Assembly: GCF_000518605.1 (NCBI RefSeq) | Contig: NZ_KI912458.1 | Span: 124,001-188,000 of the forward strand | Origin: Shewanella fidelis ATCC BAA-318 | GTDB taxonomy: Bacteria; Pseudomonadota; Gammaproteobacteria; Enterobacterales; Shewanellaceae | Length of the DNA: 64,000 nt | Direction of reading: 5' to 3' | Shown: in pieces, positions 1 through 8,311 of the stretch | Layout: every line of letters starts with the position of its first letter | Position numbering within the stretch: the stretch's first letter is position 1 | Position numbers and translations under genes: made by a program | Notes under the pieces: model-generated | Databases searched by the model: none | Told to the model about the DNA's origin: nothing | What the model saw: the letters and a program-made list of their open reading frames with translations, nothing else

Positions 1-294
1 AGGTCTGAATGTTGAGCGGGTTGCAAACACACCCAGCTTTTCATTACCGCCAAGCCTTGGTGGTCTTACCGTGGTTTTCCAGCCCGCAGCTAAGTTTTCA
101 TGAAAGCAAAACAGTAGCCACAAATGCGAGTATTGCTCTAAGCCTCTAACAGCATCTATTTGATTAAAAGGCGGCGCTAATTCAACAAAGCCGCGGGCAG
201 CACTAACCAGCCCTGGTTGTCTGGGAATACCAAACTTTTGTTTATAGGGAGTTCGGCAATACGCGACGGCTTGAATTTGGCTATTAAAAGACAT
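1..294 (-). CDS. trmO: TrmO (YaeB/TsaA) tRNA m6t6A37 methyltransferase, N-terminal part
   Basis: The first 98 codons of a gene that runs off the left edge. ATG is at 294 and the frame stays open to base 1. The N-terminal reading (MSFNSQIQAVAYCRTPYKQK, then PRQPGL, a region ending SHLWLLFCFHEN, and RPPRLGG) matches the TsaA/YaeB family, which N6-methylates t6A37 in certain threonine tRNAs using SAM. The conserved SP(Y)xxKFGIPRQPGL block and the FHxN stretch are both present. The gene lies just downstream of rcsF on the same strand, the same neighbour pair as in E. coli (rcsF-trmO), so co-transcription is likely. The family call is good; the C-terminal half is not visible. Confidence 0.85.
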   Translation of the reverse strand, partial: MSFNSQIQAVAYCRTPYKQKFGIPRQPGLVSAARGFVELAPPFNQIDAVRGLEQYSHLWLLFCFHENLAAGWKTTVRPPRLGGNEKLGVFATRSTFRP

Positions 295-323
295 TTAGGT
301 TACTTCTAAAATAGTAAAAGTGA

Positions 324-704
324 TTACTGTTGGTTGGTGGTTACAATCGCTTGGCCAATGCAAATTGCGCGGCTAACACAGTTTTGGCTGGCCTCTTCAA
401 TAAATAAGCAGTTCTTGATGACTAACCCATTGGCTTGCTTGTCTGCTGCTGCTCGGCGAGCAAGAGTGCGAGCCTCGGCAATTGATGCGGGCGCATCATT
501 ATCTGCAATCTGACAGGTTTCACCTTCAACTAAGCCTTTTATCTCAAAAGGGCCTACAGGCTGTAATGTGCCTTCATAAACGGTGACATCAGACGCCTTG
601 AAGTAATCATTAATGGCATCGCTATCAAGGTTACTATTAAAGGTGTAGTCACCAGCACAGCCGCTAACAGCGATGATGACTGCAGACAAAAGTAAGTTTT
701 TCAT
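324..704 (-). CDS. rcsF: RcsF outer-membrane stress-sensing lipoprotein
   Basis: A 126-residue protein with a lipoprotein signal ending in lipobox VSGC (Cys16). The mature part has four cysteines at 64, 99, 109 and 115. Their spacing (35, 10, 6) nearly copies the 35, 9, 6 spacing of the two disulfides of E. coli RcsF, and the surrounding ETCQ...SIAEAR and AICIGQA blocks also match. RcsF is the outer-membrane sensor that signals envelope damage to the Rcs phosphorelay. It is followed 29 bases later by trmO on the same strand, as in enterobacteria. The long Pro-rich linker of the E. coli protein is much shorter here. No rcsBCD genes are in the window, so whether it feeds a classical Rcs relay cannot be judged. 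Confidence 0.85.
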   Translation of the reverse strand: MKNLLLSAVIIAVSGCAGDYTFNSNLDSDAINDYFKASDVTVYEGTLQPVGPFEIKGLVEGETCQIADNDAPASIAEARTLARRAAADKQANGLVIKNCLFIEEASQNCVSRAICIGQAIVTTNQQ

Positions 705-758
705 GGTGCAGGCCTATTTTATTATTGAAGTAATGGTAATCCACATTTTGTGGCAAAT

Positions 759-786
759 AAAAAAGTGCTCATTAAGAGCACTTTTT
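759..786 (-). terminator. Rho-independent terminator of the amidohydrolase operon
   Basis: An AAAAAGTGCTC / GAGCACTTTTT inverted repeat around an ATTAA loop, flanked by A and T runs. It lies about 40 bases past the stop of the 823-2184 gene and probably works for that operon. Confidence 0.75.
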
Positions 787-822
787 ACGGTTAGGCTGTT
801 GTAGCGCTTTAAGTTAGAAATT

Positions 823-2184
823 CTAGCGCTTTAGGTACTTTTGATAAAGCTGTTGATGACGATTATTCAAATCAATTTTGCGGCCATCAATATAGATAGA
901 CTCTATTCCAGCTTGCATAGGATCTAAAATATCGCCAGTTGCTAAAATAATATTCGCTTTATAGCCGGGAGCAATCGCTCCCATATTATCAATACCCAAT
1001 ACTTTTGCTGCATCTAAAGTAATACTTTGCAATGCCTCATCTTTGGTTAATCCGTAGGCAACACTTTGCCCTGCAGCAAAAGGCAAATTACGACTATTCC
1101 AATCGGATGAGAAACCTAATGCAAAAGGCACCTGAGCTTGTTTGAGTAGCGCAGGGATCTTAAAGGCAAGATCAATTGGCTCATCTTTACGCTTTGGTAG
1201 TGCTAAGGTTTGGGTATAAATGACTTTAGCATTCACTTCAGCCAATGCACTGGCTACGCGCCAAGCATCGTAGCCACCCACAATCACGATATTAAAATTG
1301 TACAGCTTAGCAAGCGCTATCGCTTGTTCAATTTGTTGTTGTGATTGGGCGTGGATAAAGAGTTGGCCTTTGCCTTCATAAAGTGGTGCTAGTGCTTGCC
1401 AGCGAAGATCGATTTTTTCAACTTTACCCGCTTGTTGAGCGAGTAGGTAACGTTTACCGTCAGCAAAAGCATTGAACACCTTGTCGATACGACGTTCTAA
1501 ATCTGCCAGCTGCTCTTTGCGCTTATCTTCATCGGTAGATAGCCAACGTACGTGAGGCCAATAAAGGTGAAACTGCTTATCAGACTCAACCAATGCATCT
1601 TCAATGGTCCAGCTATCCATTGAGACTAATGCCGATTGTCCCGCTAGTCCGTCGCCTTGCGGCACAACTTGCGCGTGAGTAATACCATTCACTCTAACTG
1701 TGGGGATAATTTCCGAATCAGGATTAAATGCCGTAATCGCCTCTAATTGTGGGTTGATAAAACCGACCTCATAGGCGTCGTTACTTGGGCGCATCATTTC
1801 AACTTCAACTAAACCCATGGTGGTATCTAGGGCAATTAACCCTGGGTACAAATGTTTGCCGCTAGCATCGATTATGTGCGCTGTCTCTAACTCAGCTAAA
1901 TAGTCCGCTTTTGCGGCTTGAGTGAGTTCGCTACCAGTGGCGTTATTGCTGTTAACTTGTTCCTGTTTATCAAGATCTTGACCAACAGCGATAACTTCAC
2001 CATTAGCGACGAGTACATCACTTTGTTCTAACACGCCATTTGTCACAGTATGTACCGTTGCATTAGTAAACAGTACTGCTTGGCTTTGAGGAGCTGCAGG
2101 CAACATGTCATGGCTACTTGCCATAAAGCTTATTGGTAAACACAGCAGGGCTGTTACTTGCTTAAAAGAGGTCATTGATTTCAT
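823..2184 (-). CDS. Secreted amidohydrolase-family protein, metal ligands degenerate
   Basis: A 453-residue protein with an N-terminal signal peptide (MKSMTSFKQVTALLCLPISF). An amidohydrolase beta-sandwich start (FTNATVHTV, then LVANGEVIAVG) is followed by the TIM-barrel entry at KHLYPGLIALDT. The usual PGxID-HxH metal motif is absent: LDTTMG stands where HxH should be. The C-terminal end (GIDNMGAIAPGYKANIILATGDILD) is the normal amidohydrolase close. The start is fixed by GGAG seven bases before ATG 2184, and that ATG overlaps the stop of the upstream gene by one base (TAATG), so the two are translationally coupled. Paired small and large periplasmic amidohydrolases of this kind are known in marine bacteria. 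The substrate is unknown and could be a cyclic peptide or imide. Confidence 0.75.
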   Translation of the reverse strand: MKSMTSFKQVTALLCLPISFMASSHDMLPAAPQSQAVLFTNATVHTVTNGVLEQSDVLVANGEVIAVGQDLDKQEQVNSNNATGSELTQAAKADYLAELETAHIIDASGKHLYPGLIALDTTMGLVEVEMMRPSNDAYEVGFINPQLEAITAFNPDSEIIPTVRVNGITHAQVVPQGDGLAGQSALVSMDSWTIEDALVESDKQFHLYWPHVRWLSTDEDKRKEQLADLERRIDKVFNAFADGKRYLLAQQAGKVEKIDLRWQALAPLYEGKGQLFIHAQSQQQIEQAIALAKLYNFNIVIVGGYDAWRVASALAEVNAKVIYTQTLALPKRKDEPIDLAFKIPALLKQAQVPFALGFSSDWNSRNLPFAAGQSVAYGLTKDEALQSITLDAAKVLGIDNMGAIAPGYKANIILATGDILDPMQAGIESIYIDGRKIDLNNRHQQLYQKYLKR

Positions 2185-5100
2185 TACAGCGCTCCTTTAG
2201 CAGTCTGTTGCCAAGCATTATAGTGAGTGTCGCAGTGCCATTCAGGCTCCATGAGATCTATCGGTGTTTCCCCTTGTTTATGTTCATCGTCGCTGAGCAG
2301 GACTTTTTGAATCAAAGCGGCGCGCTCTGTTGCTACGCTAGCTTGTGCACGCTTATCTTGCTCGCGATCAAAGTAACGGCGGCCTTCAATCCATGTTGAT
2401 TCAACTTTGGCGTAAACAGAAAGAGGGTTGCTGTCCCATAGAACAATATCTGCTTGTTTATCTTCCACAAGGGAGCCAACTTTGTCGGCAATACCTAATT
2501 GAATTGCTGGATTGATGGTGATCATATTCCACGCATCAACAGCAGACATACCGCAATACATCATAGACTTTGCCGCTTCTTGATTTAACCGGCGCTGCAT
2601 TTCATAGTCATCAGAATTAATACTGGTGAGTACGCCATTGTTGTGCATTAAACAGGTGTTTTGTGGGATAGCATCATACACTTCAAATTTATACGCCCAC
2701 CAATCAGAGAAAGTAGAGGCGTGTGCGCCATGTTTAGCCATCTCATCGGCAACTTTGTAGCCTTCAAGAATGTGAGTAAAGGTGCCGACCTTGAAGTTAT
2801 AGGCTTCAGCAAGACGTAAAAACATTAAGATCTCAGACTGCACATAAGAGTGAATATGAATGGTGCGACTTTGCTCTAATACTTCAGCTATCGCCTCTAA
2901 ACGGTAGTTGTATTGCGGCGCTACAGTGCGTCGGCGTTCACTAGAACGCATTTTTTTGTAGTCTTCTTGAGCCTTACGGTAAGCTAGTGCTTCGTTAAAG
3001 GCTTCGCTAAACAGAGACTTTACCCCGATCCGGCTTTGAGGGAAGCGGCGATTATAGTCATCGCCCCAGTTGCTCTGTTTAACGTTTTCACCGAGTGCAA
3101 ACTTAATACTGGCAGGAGCGTCAGCAAACTTCATCTGCTCAGCATTATCGCCCCATTTGAGCTGAATCACTTGTGCTTGGCCGCCTATTGGATTGGCGCT
3201 ACCGTGCAGCAATTGTGCTGTGGTTACACCACCGGCTAGGCTACGGTAAATTGCAATATCATCTGGATTAATAATGTCGCCTATGCGCACTTCCGAGGTG
3301 ATAGCGTCTGTGCCTTCGTTTGTTCCACCGTTAAGGGCAATATGCGAGTGCTCGTCAATAATGCCGGCGGTAAGATGTTTACCGGTTGCGTCAATGACGC
3401 TGTAGCCAGAAGGAGTTCTTAGGTTTTTGCCAATCTCTTTAATCTGACCGCGGGCGATAATTAAGTCGCTATTTTCTAGCACGCCAGCTTTATCAGAAGT
3501 CCAGATAGTGGCATTTTTAATGTGTACTTTATCGAGTTTAGGTTGCGCCTTAAGGCCATAAGCTACATTCGGTGAAGTCTGTTGTGAAATCAACGTATCA
3601 ATAGAATTAGGTTGTTGAGTTTGTTCATCCTCAACCTCATTGGCTAACTTGAGGCCGCCAAACGGTAATGCTTGATTGTGTGCATCTAGCATTGTGCCTC
3701 TAACACCTTGGTTATCTAGCCAAATGGTAAAGCGACTAATGCCTTCAAAACCAGCCTCAGACAGATCGGCACTAAAGGTTAGGCGACCGGATTGATAGTT
3801 CAGGTTTGCTAGTGTGACCTCTTGCTCGCCGCTCGATAACGTACCGCTAAGTGGAGTTGTTTGATTAATCTTTAGATCTAAGCTGAGATCGGCAATTTGC
3901 AGTTGATAAAGATTATCAAGCAAGGCTCTATCACGATTAATTAATTGTTGCTCTTCACCTTGCAACCAGATGCTGACAATTTTGCCGTCAGCAAAAATAT
4001 TGCCATCAGTTACGACTAAGTCCGCCATATAGCCAGGCTTGATTTTACCAGCAAGATTACCAATACCGGATATTTCTGCTGCTTCTGTTGTTAAAGCTGC
4101 TAATGCGGTTTGTTCTGATAAGCCACGTTTAATTGCTAATTTTAGTCGTGGCCAGAATTTATCAGAATCAATACCATGTTGAGTTAAAGCAAACGGAATG
4201 TCGGCATTTGCCACCATAGATAGATTGCTAGGTGCACGTTCCCAGTGTCTTAAGGCTGCTAGGCTAACTTCGCGCTCGCTATCTCCATCAATAATCTCTG
4301 GTGCCGCTGGATAATTAAGCGGAAGTACTAGGCTGAATGGGTAGTTTTTTAATTCGGATAATCTAGCATACTCTCGACCATTACCTAATAAGCTGCCATT
4401 AAGTTCATGTTCATTTAAAAGTCTTGCAGCACGGAGTTGATTATTTAAATTCTTGGTGTCAAAGATGAAGCTTTGTTTATTTAGATCATTGAGCCGCTCT
4501 AAAGCGATATTAAACTCAACAGTATTATTTGAGTTAGAAGCCTTACCCTTGTTGGCGTTATACCAGTTGGCGTCAGCAAAGGTTTGTCTAATTAATGCCA
4601 TACTTCCCATTAAAGATTGCGGGTAATCTTGAATAGATGAACCTTTGTTAAATGCCATAAACTGGCTGGTGGCTGCTTTATATATAACATCGTTAGCTTT
4701 TTTATCGGCTAAAGATAAGGTGACGCCCTGTCCGCGAAATATACCGTCTAAATAACTCGATTGGACACTGGTAAATCCGTTGTCTATCCACTCTTTTGCC
4801 TGTTTTTTATCTGGATAGACATAATTGAACCACTGCTTTTCAGAGTGGATAGCGCCATTACTAGCATTGCCACCAATGCGTTTAATTTCATATACAGGTC
4901 CCGACTTATCCTCAATAACAGGTTCATACTCAATGGCATAATCAGTAAAAGGATCAACAAAGCCCGGATAAACGGTGTGGCCAGTTAAATCAATCACAAA
5001 CGCATTTTTGGGAATGTCGTTATCTTTAACAATGGCCTTAATTTTATTATTTTCTATTAATAATGTGGCGTTTTCTATCATCTCTCCCGGCGATAGCATC

Positions 5101-5225
5101 AATGATGCATGGGTTAGTGCGGTGAGCCGTGGAGTGTTGTCAGTGAGCTGGTCATTGGCAATAGCTGCTTGAGTGCATAACAAGCTTAGTATTGCGATAG
5201 GGGTTTTGATTATATGTTTACGCAT
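2184..5225 (-). CDS. Secreted double-domain amidohydrolase
   Basis: A 1013-residue exported protein (signal peptide near residues 1-23) with two amidohydrolase modules in tandem. Module 1 (about 30-440) has the barrel entry VYPGFVDPF but no HxH, and ends with the usual GKIKPGYMADLVV. Module 2 (about 565-980) has AGIIDEHSH with HSH at 626-628, downstream histidines in HIHSY and FTHILEGY, and an Asp in the SINSDD block, so it looks catalytically complete. It ends with GSLVEDKQADIVLWDSNP. The protein therefore resembles an imidazolonepropionase-like hydrolase in which only the second barrel keeps its metal site. It is the first gene of a two-gene operon with the smaller relative at 823-2184. I see no strong ribosome binding site before ATG 5225. 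Confidence 0.78.
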   Translation of the reverse strand: MRKHIIKTPIAILSLLCTQAAIANDQLTDNTPRLTALTHASLMLSPGEMIENATLLIENNKIKAIVKDNDIPKNAFVIDLTGHTVYPGFVDPFTDYAIEYEPVIEDKSGPVYEIKRIGGNASNGAIHSEKQWFNYVYPDKKQAKEWIDNGFTSVQSSYLDGIFRGQGVTLSLADKKANDVIYKAATSQFMAFNKGSSIQDYPQSLMGSMALIRQTFADANWYNANKGKASNSNNTVEFNIALERLNDLNKQSFIFDTKNLNNQLRAARLLNEHELNGSLLGNGREYARLSELKNYPFSLVLPLNYPAAPEIIDGDSEREVSLAALRHWERAPSNLSMVANADIPFALTQHGIDSDKFWPRLKLAIKRGLSEQTALAALTTEAAEISGIGNLAGKIKPGYMADLVVTDGNIFADGKIVSIWLQGEEQQLINRDRALLDNLYQLQIADLSLDLKINQTTPLSGTLSSGEQEVTLANLNYQSGRLTFSADLSEAGFEGISRFTIWLDNQGVRGTMLDAHNQALPFGGLKLANEVEDEQTQQPNSIDTLISQQTSPNVAYGLKAQPKLDKVHIKNATIWTSDKAGVLENSDLIIARGQIKEIGKNLRTPSGYSVIDATGKHLTAGIIDEHSHIALNGGTNEGTDAITSEVRIGDIINPDDIAIYRSLAGGVTTAQLLHGSANPIGGQAQVIQLKWGDNAEQMKFADAPASIKFALGENVKQSNWGDDYNRRFPQSRIGVKSLFSEAFNEALAYRKAQEDYKKMRSSERRRTVAPQYNYRLEAIAEVLEQSRTIHIHSYVQSEILMFLRLAEAYNFKVGTFTHILEGYKVADEMAKHGAHASTFSDWWAYKFEVYDAIPQNTCLMHNNGVLTSINSDDYEMQRRLNQEAAKSMMYCGMSAVDAWNMITINPAIQLGIADKVGSLVEDKQADIVLWDSNPLSVYAKVESTWIEGRRYFDREQDKRAQASVATERAALIQKVLLSDDEHKQGETPIDLMEPEWHCDTHYNAWQQTAKGAL

Positions 5226-5336
5226 ATTCTACTTATTATTGTTAGATAAACAGGAGTGTGTAGAGCATATCCTAACTTATTAACAAAGACTAAGCGGTAT
5301 TTGTAACTATCGATGTGAAAATTTAACCTAAAAACT

Positions 5337-5363
5337 AAAAAGCCCGCATAAAGCGGGCTTTTA
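5337..5363 (-). terminator. Rho-independent terminator after hns
   Basis: A GC-rich hairpin (AGCCCGC / GCGGGCT) flanked by A and T runs, 16 bases past the hns stop codon. It fits termination of the minus-strand hns transcript. Confidence 0.75.
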
Positions 5364-5378
5364 TGGCGAGACTTGAAA

Positions 5379-5785
5379 TTAAATCAAGAAGTCTTCCATT
5401 GTCTTGCCTTGTTCAAGTTGATTTTTAAATACTGTTGGCATACGGCCTTGACCTGTCCACTGTACCATTTCACCATCAACTTCAATTTGGTATTTAGGTG
5501 GGCGAGGAGCACGCTTTTTAGGAGCTGCTTTAATTGCTGCGCCACCAATATCATCTACAGATAAACCAATAGCTTCCATTTGCTTGCGAATTTCTTCAAT
5601 TTTAGCGTTGCGTTCAGCTAATGCTTCTTGCTCTTCGGCTTCTTGAGAAGCTTTTTCTTCAATAATTTTATCTAATTTTACTGCCAGTTCTTTTAAGTCA
5701 GTTCTTTTAAGTCATTAAGTGATAGTTCTTTTACTGCAGCCTTAAAACGACGACCATGGGTCAATATTTCAAGAAAATCGCTCAT
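5379..5785 (-). pseudogene. hns: H-NS family nucleoid protein gene, frameshifted by a 14-bp tandem duplication
   Basis: Reading from ATG 5785 gives MSDFLEILTHGRRFKAAVKE, the classic H-NS N-terminus, but a TAA at 5693-5695 ends the frame after 30 codons. The rest of H-NS lies in another frame: a coiled-coil linker (ELAVKLDKIIEEK...AKIEEIRKQ) and the C-terminal DNA-binding domain with core WTGQGRMP, ending at 5379. The cause is visible: a 14-base unit at 5686-5699 is repeated exactly at 5700-5713. Removing one copy restores one continuous 130-residue H-NS with no other change (407 minus 14 is 393 bases, or 131 codons). The intact 66-residue ORF at 5379-5579 would be the DNA-binding domain without its oligomerization domain. 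The cause could be a recent mutation, a slippage-reversible state or an assembly error. Confidence 0.88.
5686..5713. repeat. 14-bp perfect tandem duplication inside hns
   Basis: The unit AGTTCTTTTAAGTC occurs twice in direct contact, at 5686-5699 and 5700-5713, and one more matching base (A, 5714) follows. The duplication adds 14 bases to a coding region and so shifts the reading frame. Confidence 0.97.
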
Positions 5786-6020
5786 ATTATTTAGTTCCGA
5801 TTAATAAGGTGGTAATTACATTATTGCGTTAAATAATAGAAACTATTTGCTTAGGGATCAAATAATATTTTTGAATTAAACATATTCTCATTTTATATCC
5901 ATTAATAGTTAAATTGAATAACAGAACAAATGATGTTGGGTTAATAAATGTTTTCAGCCTGTTTAATTCAAGCAAACATTATGTAGTGTCAACTTGAGTG
6001 AACAGGTGTTTGAATGTTAG

Positions 6021-6049
6021 TTGACGTTAACGTTAACAGCACGTAAAGT
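6021..6049 (+). promoter_or_regulatory. Candidate etfBA promoter with LiuR-like palindrome
   Basis: TTGACG (6021-6026) and TAAAGT (6044-6049) are 17 bases apart and could form a sigma-70 promoter. The -35 end overlaps TTGACGTTAACGTTAAC (6021-6037), a palindromic element that resembles the one before liuR (53864-53880). The 353-base gap before etfB holds nothing else I can name. This is inference from motif resemblance only. Confidence 0.4.
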
Positions 6050-6138
6050 GAGCTTAATTTTAGCAATCTAGGCTATATCAAATTTTGACTGTGATTGCTT
6101 AATCCTGATCATTAAAAGAGACGTAAGAAGGAAGCCCT

Positions 6139-6888
6139 ATGAAAGTATTGGTGCCAGTGAAACGGGTCGTCGATGCCAACGTAAAAGTCAGGGTAAATGC
6201 TGACAATACCGGCGTTGATACCGCAAACTTAAAAATGGCGATTAACCCATTTTGTGAAATTGCGGTTGAAGAGGCCGTTCGTTTGAAAGAAGCCGGTAGC
6301 GCCTCTGAAATTGTCGTGTTAAGCATAGGACCTAAAGCGTCGCAAGAACAATTGAGAACCGCTTTAGCACTAGGTGCTGATCGTGCGATTCATATTGAAA
6401 CTGATGAAGATCTGGTACCACTTTCTATTGCTAAGCTTATCCATGCGGTACAACAAAAAGAACAAGCAGACTTAGTGATCCTTGGTAAGCAATCTATTGA
6501 TGGCGATAATAACCAAACAGGGCAAATGTTAGCGGCTATAGGTAAAATGCCTCAGGCGACATTTGCATCAGAAGTTAAGCTAGATGGTGACAAGTTAGTG
6601 GTTACCCGCGAGATCGATGGCGGCCTACAAACGGTTAATTTAGGCTTACCAGCGGTAGTAACTGCGGATCTACGCCTTAACGAGCCTCGCTATGCCAAAC
6701 TACCAAATATCATGAAAGCTAAGCGTAAGCCGCTTGAATCACTAACGCCATCAGACTTTGATGTAACACTTAAATCACACCAAAAGGTTATTAAAGTGAC
6801 ACCTCCTGCGGAGCGTAGCGGTGGCGTGATGGTTAGCTCAGTTGCTGAGTTAGTTGAAAAGTTAAAAAATGAAGCGAAGGTGATCTAA
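6139..6888 (+). CDS. etfB: Electron transfer flavoprotein beta subunit
   Basis: A 249-residue protein typical of EtfB in length and sequence: N-terminal [18 protein letters not shown], the [10 protein letters not shown] segment, the [11 protein letters not shown] block and the conserved [17 protein letters not shown] nucleotide-binding signature. EtfAB is a soluble FAD/AMP-containing carrier that takes electrons from acyl-CoA dehydrogenases and passes them to ETF-quinone oxidoreductase. A good ribosome site (GAAGGAAG) precedes ATG 6139. Its stop overlaps the etfA start by one base (TAATG at 6888). An isovaleryl-CoA dehydrogenase at 52.2-53.3 kb would be one electron donor. Confidence 0.95.
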   Translation: MKVLVPVKRVVDANVKVRVNADNTGVDTANLKMAINPFCEIAVEEAVRLKEAGSASEIVVLSIGPKASQEQLRTALALGADRAIHIETDEDLVPLSIAKLIHAVQQKEQADLVILGKQSIDGDNNQTGQMLAAIGKMPQATFASEVKLDGDKLVVTREIDGGLQTVNLGLPAVVTADLRLNEPRYAKLPNIMKAKRKPLESLTPSDFDVTLKSHQKVIKVTPPAERSGGVMVSSVAELVEKLKNEAKVI

Positions 6889-7811
6889 TGGCGATTTTAG
6901 TATTAGCAGAACATGATAATGCCAGCTTAAAACTTGATACGGCAAAAGTGGTTGCATGCGGACAAGCCATTGGCGGCGAAATTGATGTATTAGTAGTGGG
7001 GCAAGATTGTGGCGCCGTTGCTAGTGAGGCACAAAAGCTGAGTGGTGTGCGCAATGTATTAGTTGCAGATAGTGCATCATACGCCAACCATCTTGCTGAA
7101 AACGTTTCAGATCTTATGCTAGCCATTGCAGCTGATTACGAGCATGTATTAGCGGCAGCTTCAAGCTTTGGTAAAGACGTATTGCCACGAGTGGCTGCGT
7201 TATTAGATGTTTCTCAGTTATCTGAAGTGATTGAAGTGGTAAGCAGCGACACTTTTGTACGCCCAGTATATGCAGGTAATGCATTAGCTACTGTACAGAG
7301 CTTAGATGACAAGAAAGTAATGACTGTACGTTCAAGTGCATTTGATGCAGTGGCTTTTGATGGCAGTGCTGAGCTTGTAACGTTATCACAAGATATTGCC
7401 CCACAAGTTGAGTTTGTTACACAAAGTTTGACTGAGTCAGAGCGTCCAGAGCTTGGTAGTGCTTCAGTTGTTGTATCTGGTGGTCGTGCATTAGGTAACA
7501 GTGAGAACTTTGCTATTTTAGAGCAATTAGCTGACAAGCTTGGTGGGGCATTAGGCGCCTCTCGCGCAGCGGTTGATGCTGGCTTTGTTCCTAATGATTT
7601 ACAGGTTGGTCAAACCGGTAAAATTGTTGCGCCAGATCTTTACATCGCAGTGGGTATTTCTGGCGCGATTCAACACCTTGCAGGTATGAAAGACTCTAAG
7701 GTGATTGTCGCGATAAATAAAGATCCTGAAGCCCCCATTTTCCAAGTAGCGGATTATGGTCTTGAGGCTGATTTATTTGATGCGGTACCACAGCTTTTAG
7801 AGCAGCTTTAA
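6888..7811 (+). CDS. etfA: Electron transfer flavoprotein alpha subunit
   Basis: A 307-residue EtfA. The N-terminal adenine-nucleotide alpha-hydrolase-like domain (ILVLAEHDNASL) is followed by the FAD domain with VVSGGRALG, the long FAD signature starting GQTGKIVAPDLYIAVGISGA, and NKDPEAPIF-ADYG near the C-terminus. The FAD-binding domain is complete and the length is normal. It is translationally coupled to etfB, and the pair ends at a strong terminator at 7925-7968. It forms the ETF heterodimer with EtfB. Confidence 0.95.
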   Translation: MAILVLAEHDNASLKLDTAKVVACGQAIGGEIDVLVVGQDCGAVASEAQKLSGVRNVLVADSASYANHLAENVSDLMLAIAADYEHVLAAASSFGKDVLPRVAALLDVSQLSEVIEVVSSDTFVRPVYAGNALATVQSLDDKKVMTVRSSAFDAVAFDGSAELVTLSQDIAPQVEFVTQSLTESERPELGSASVVVSGGRALGNSENFAILEQLADKLGGALGASRAAVDAGFVPNDLQVGQTGKIVAPDLYIAVGISGAIQHLAGMKDSKVIVAINKDPEAPIFQVADYGLEADLFDAVPQLLEQL

Positions 7812-7924
7812 TTAAACCACAGGGTTAGGCGCAGTCCCTGCAACTCAGTGAGTTGTTTAAATTTAGTGTTAAACTGGTTAACGCCTTTGGTGTTCATTTG
7901 GTATTGTGCGTGATCTGTGTCACG

Positions 7925-7968
7925 ATAAGCGGCTTTAGAGTAGCATCTCTAAAGCCGCTTATGTTTTT
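7925..7968 (+). terminator. Strong Rho-independent terminator of etfBA
   Basis: A perfect 16-bp stem (ATAAGCGGCTTTAGAG with its complement) around a TAGCAT loop, followed by GTTTTTAT. It lies 114 bases past the etfA stop. Confidence 0.85.
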
Positions 7969-8008
7969 ATGTCCGTCACGCTTTTTGAGCCAGTCTTAAA
8001 TTGCGTCC

Positions 8009-8231
8009 TGAGAAGTAGAGGCGCATTAAATATTAGTATCGATAAGTAGGGTGATGCCGCTGATCTATCGAGAAAGGATTTGATGCCGAAGTGACATAGC
8101 ATATCGGGGCTAGTTGCTGGGGCTGTGATCGAATAGGGACAGCACTGCCATAGTATTTTCTTATCTGGAAGATAAGAAATTTTTATATTAATGACGAACC
8201 ATTAATATGGCTATGGAGCGCTACTGATAGG
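8009..8231 (+). promoter_or_regulatory. Lysine riboswitch (L box)
   Basis: The conserved L-box blocks appear in order: GTAGAGGCGC (8015-8024), GAAAGGATTTGATGCCGAAG (about 8072-8091), GTTGCTGGGGCTGTGATC (8113-8130), CAGCACTGCCAT (about 8140-8151), and the closing TGGAGCGCTACT (8214-8225), which pairs back to the 5' GTAG strand. Two extra hairpins (about 8159-8178 and 8185-8208) fit helices P4 and P5. L boxes sense lysine and repress lysine synthesis or uptake genes. I see no U-tract terminator between the aptamer and the gene. A small hairpin (TTCGT / ACGAA around 8286-8300) covers the weak ribosome site, so control of translation is more likely. Confidence 0.92.
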
Positions 8232-8311
8232 ACAGGTGTAATCAGATATCTATTGCTATATCCCACCAGTTCAGTCGGCCTCCATTCGTATTTAACGAAG
8301 AAACTAAAACA

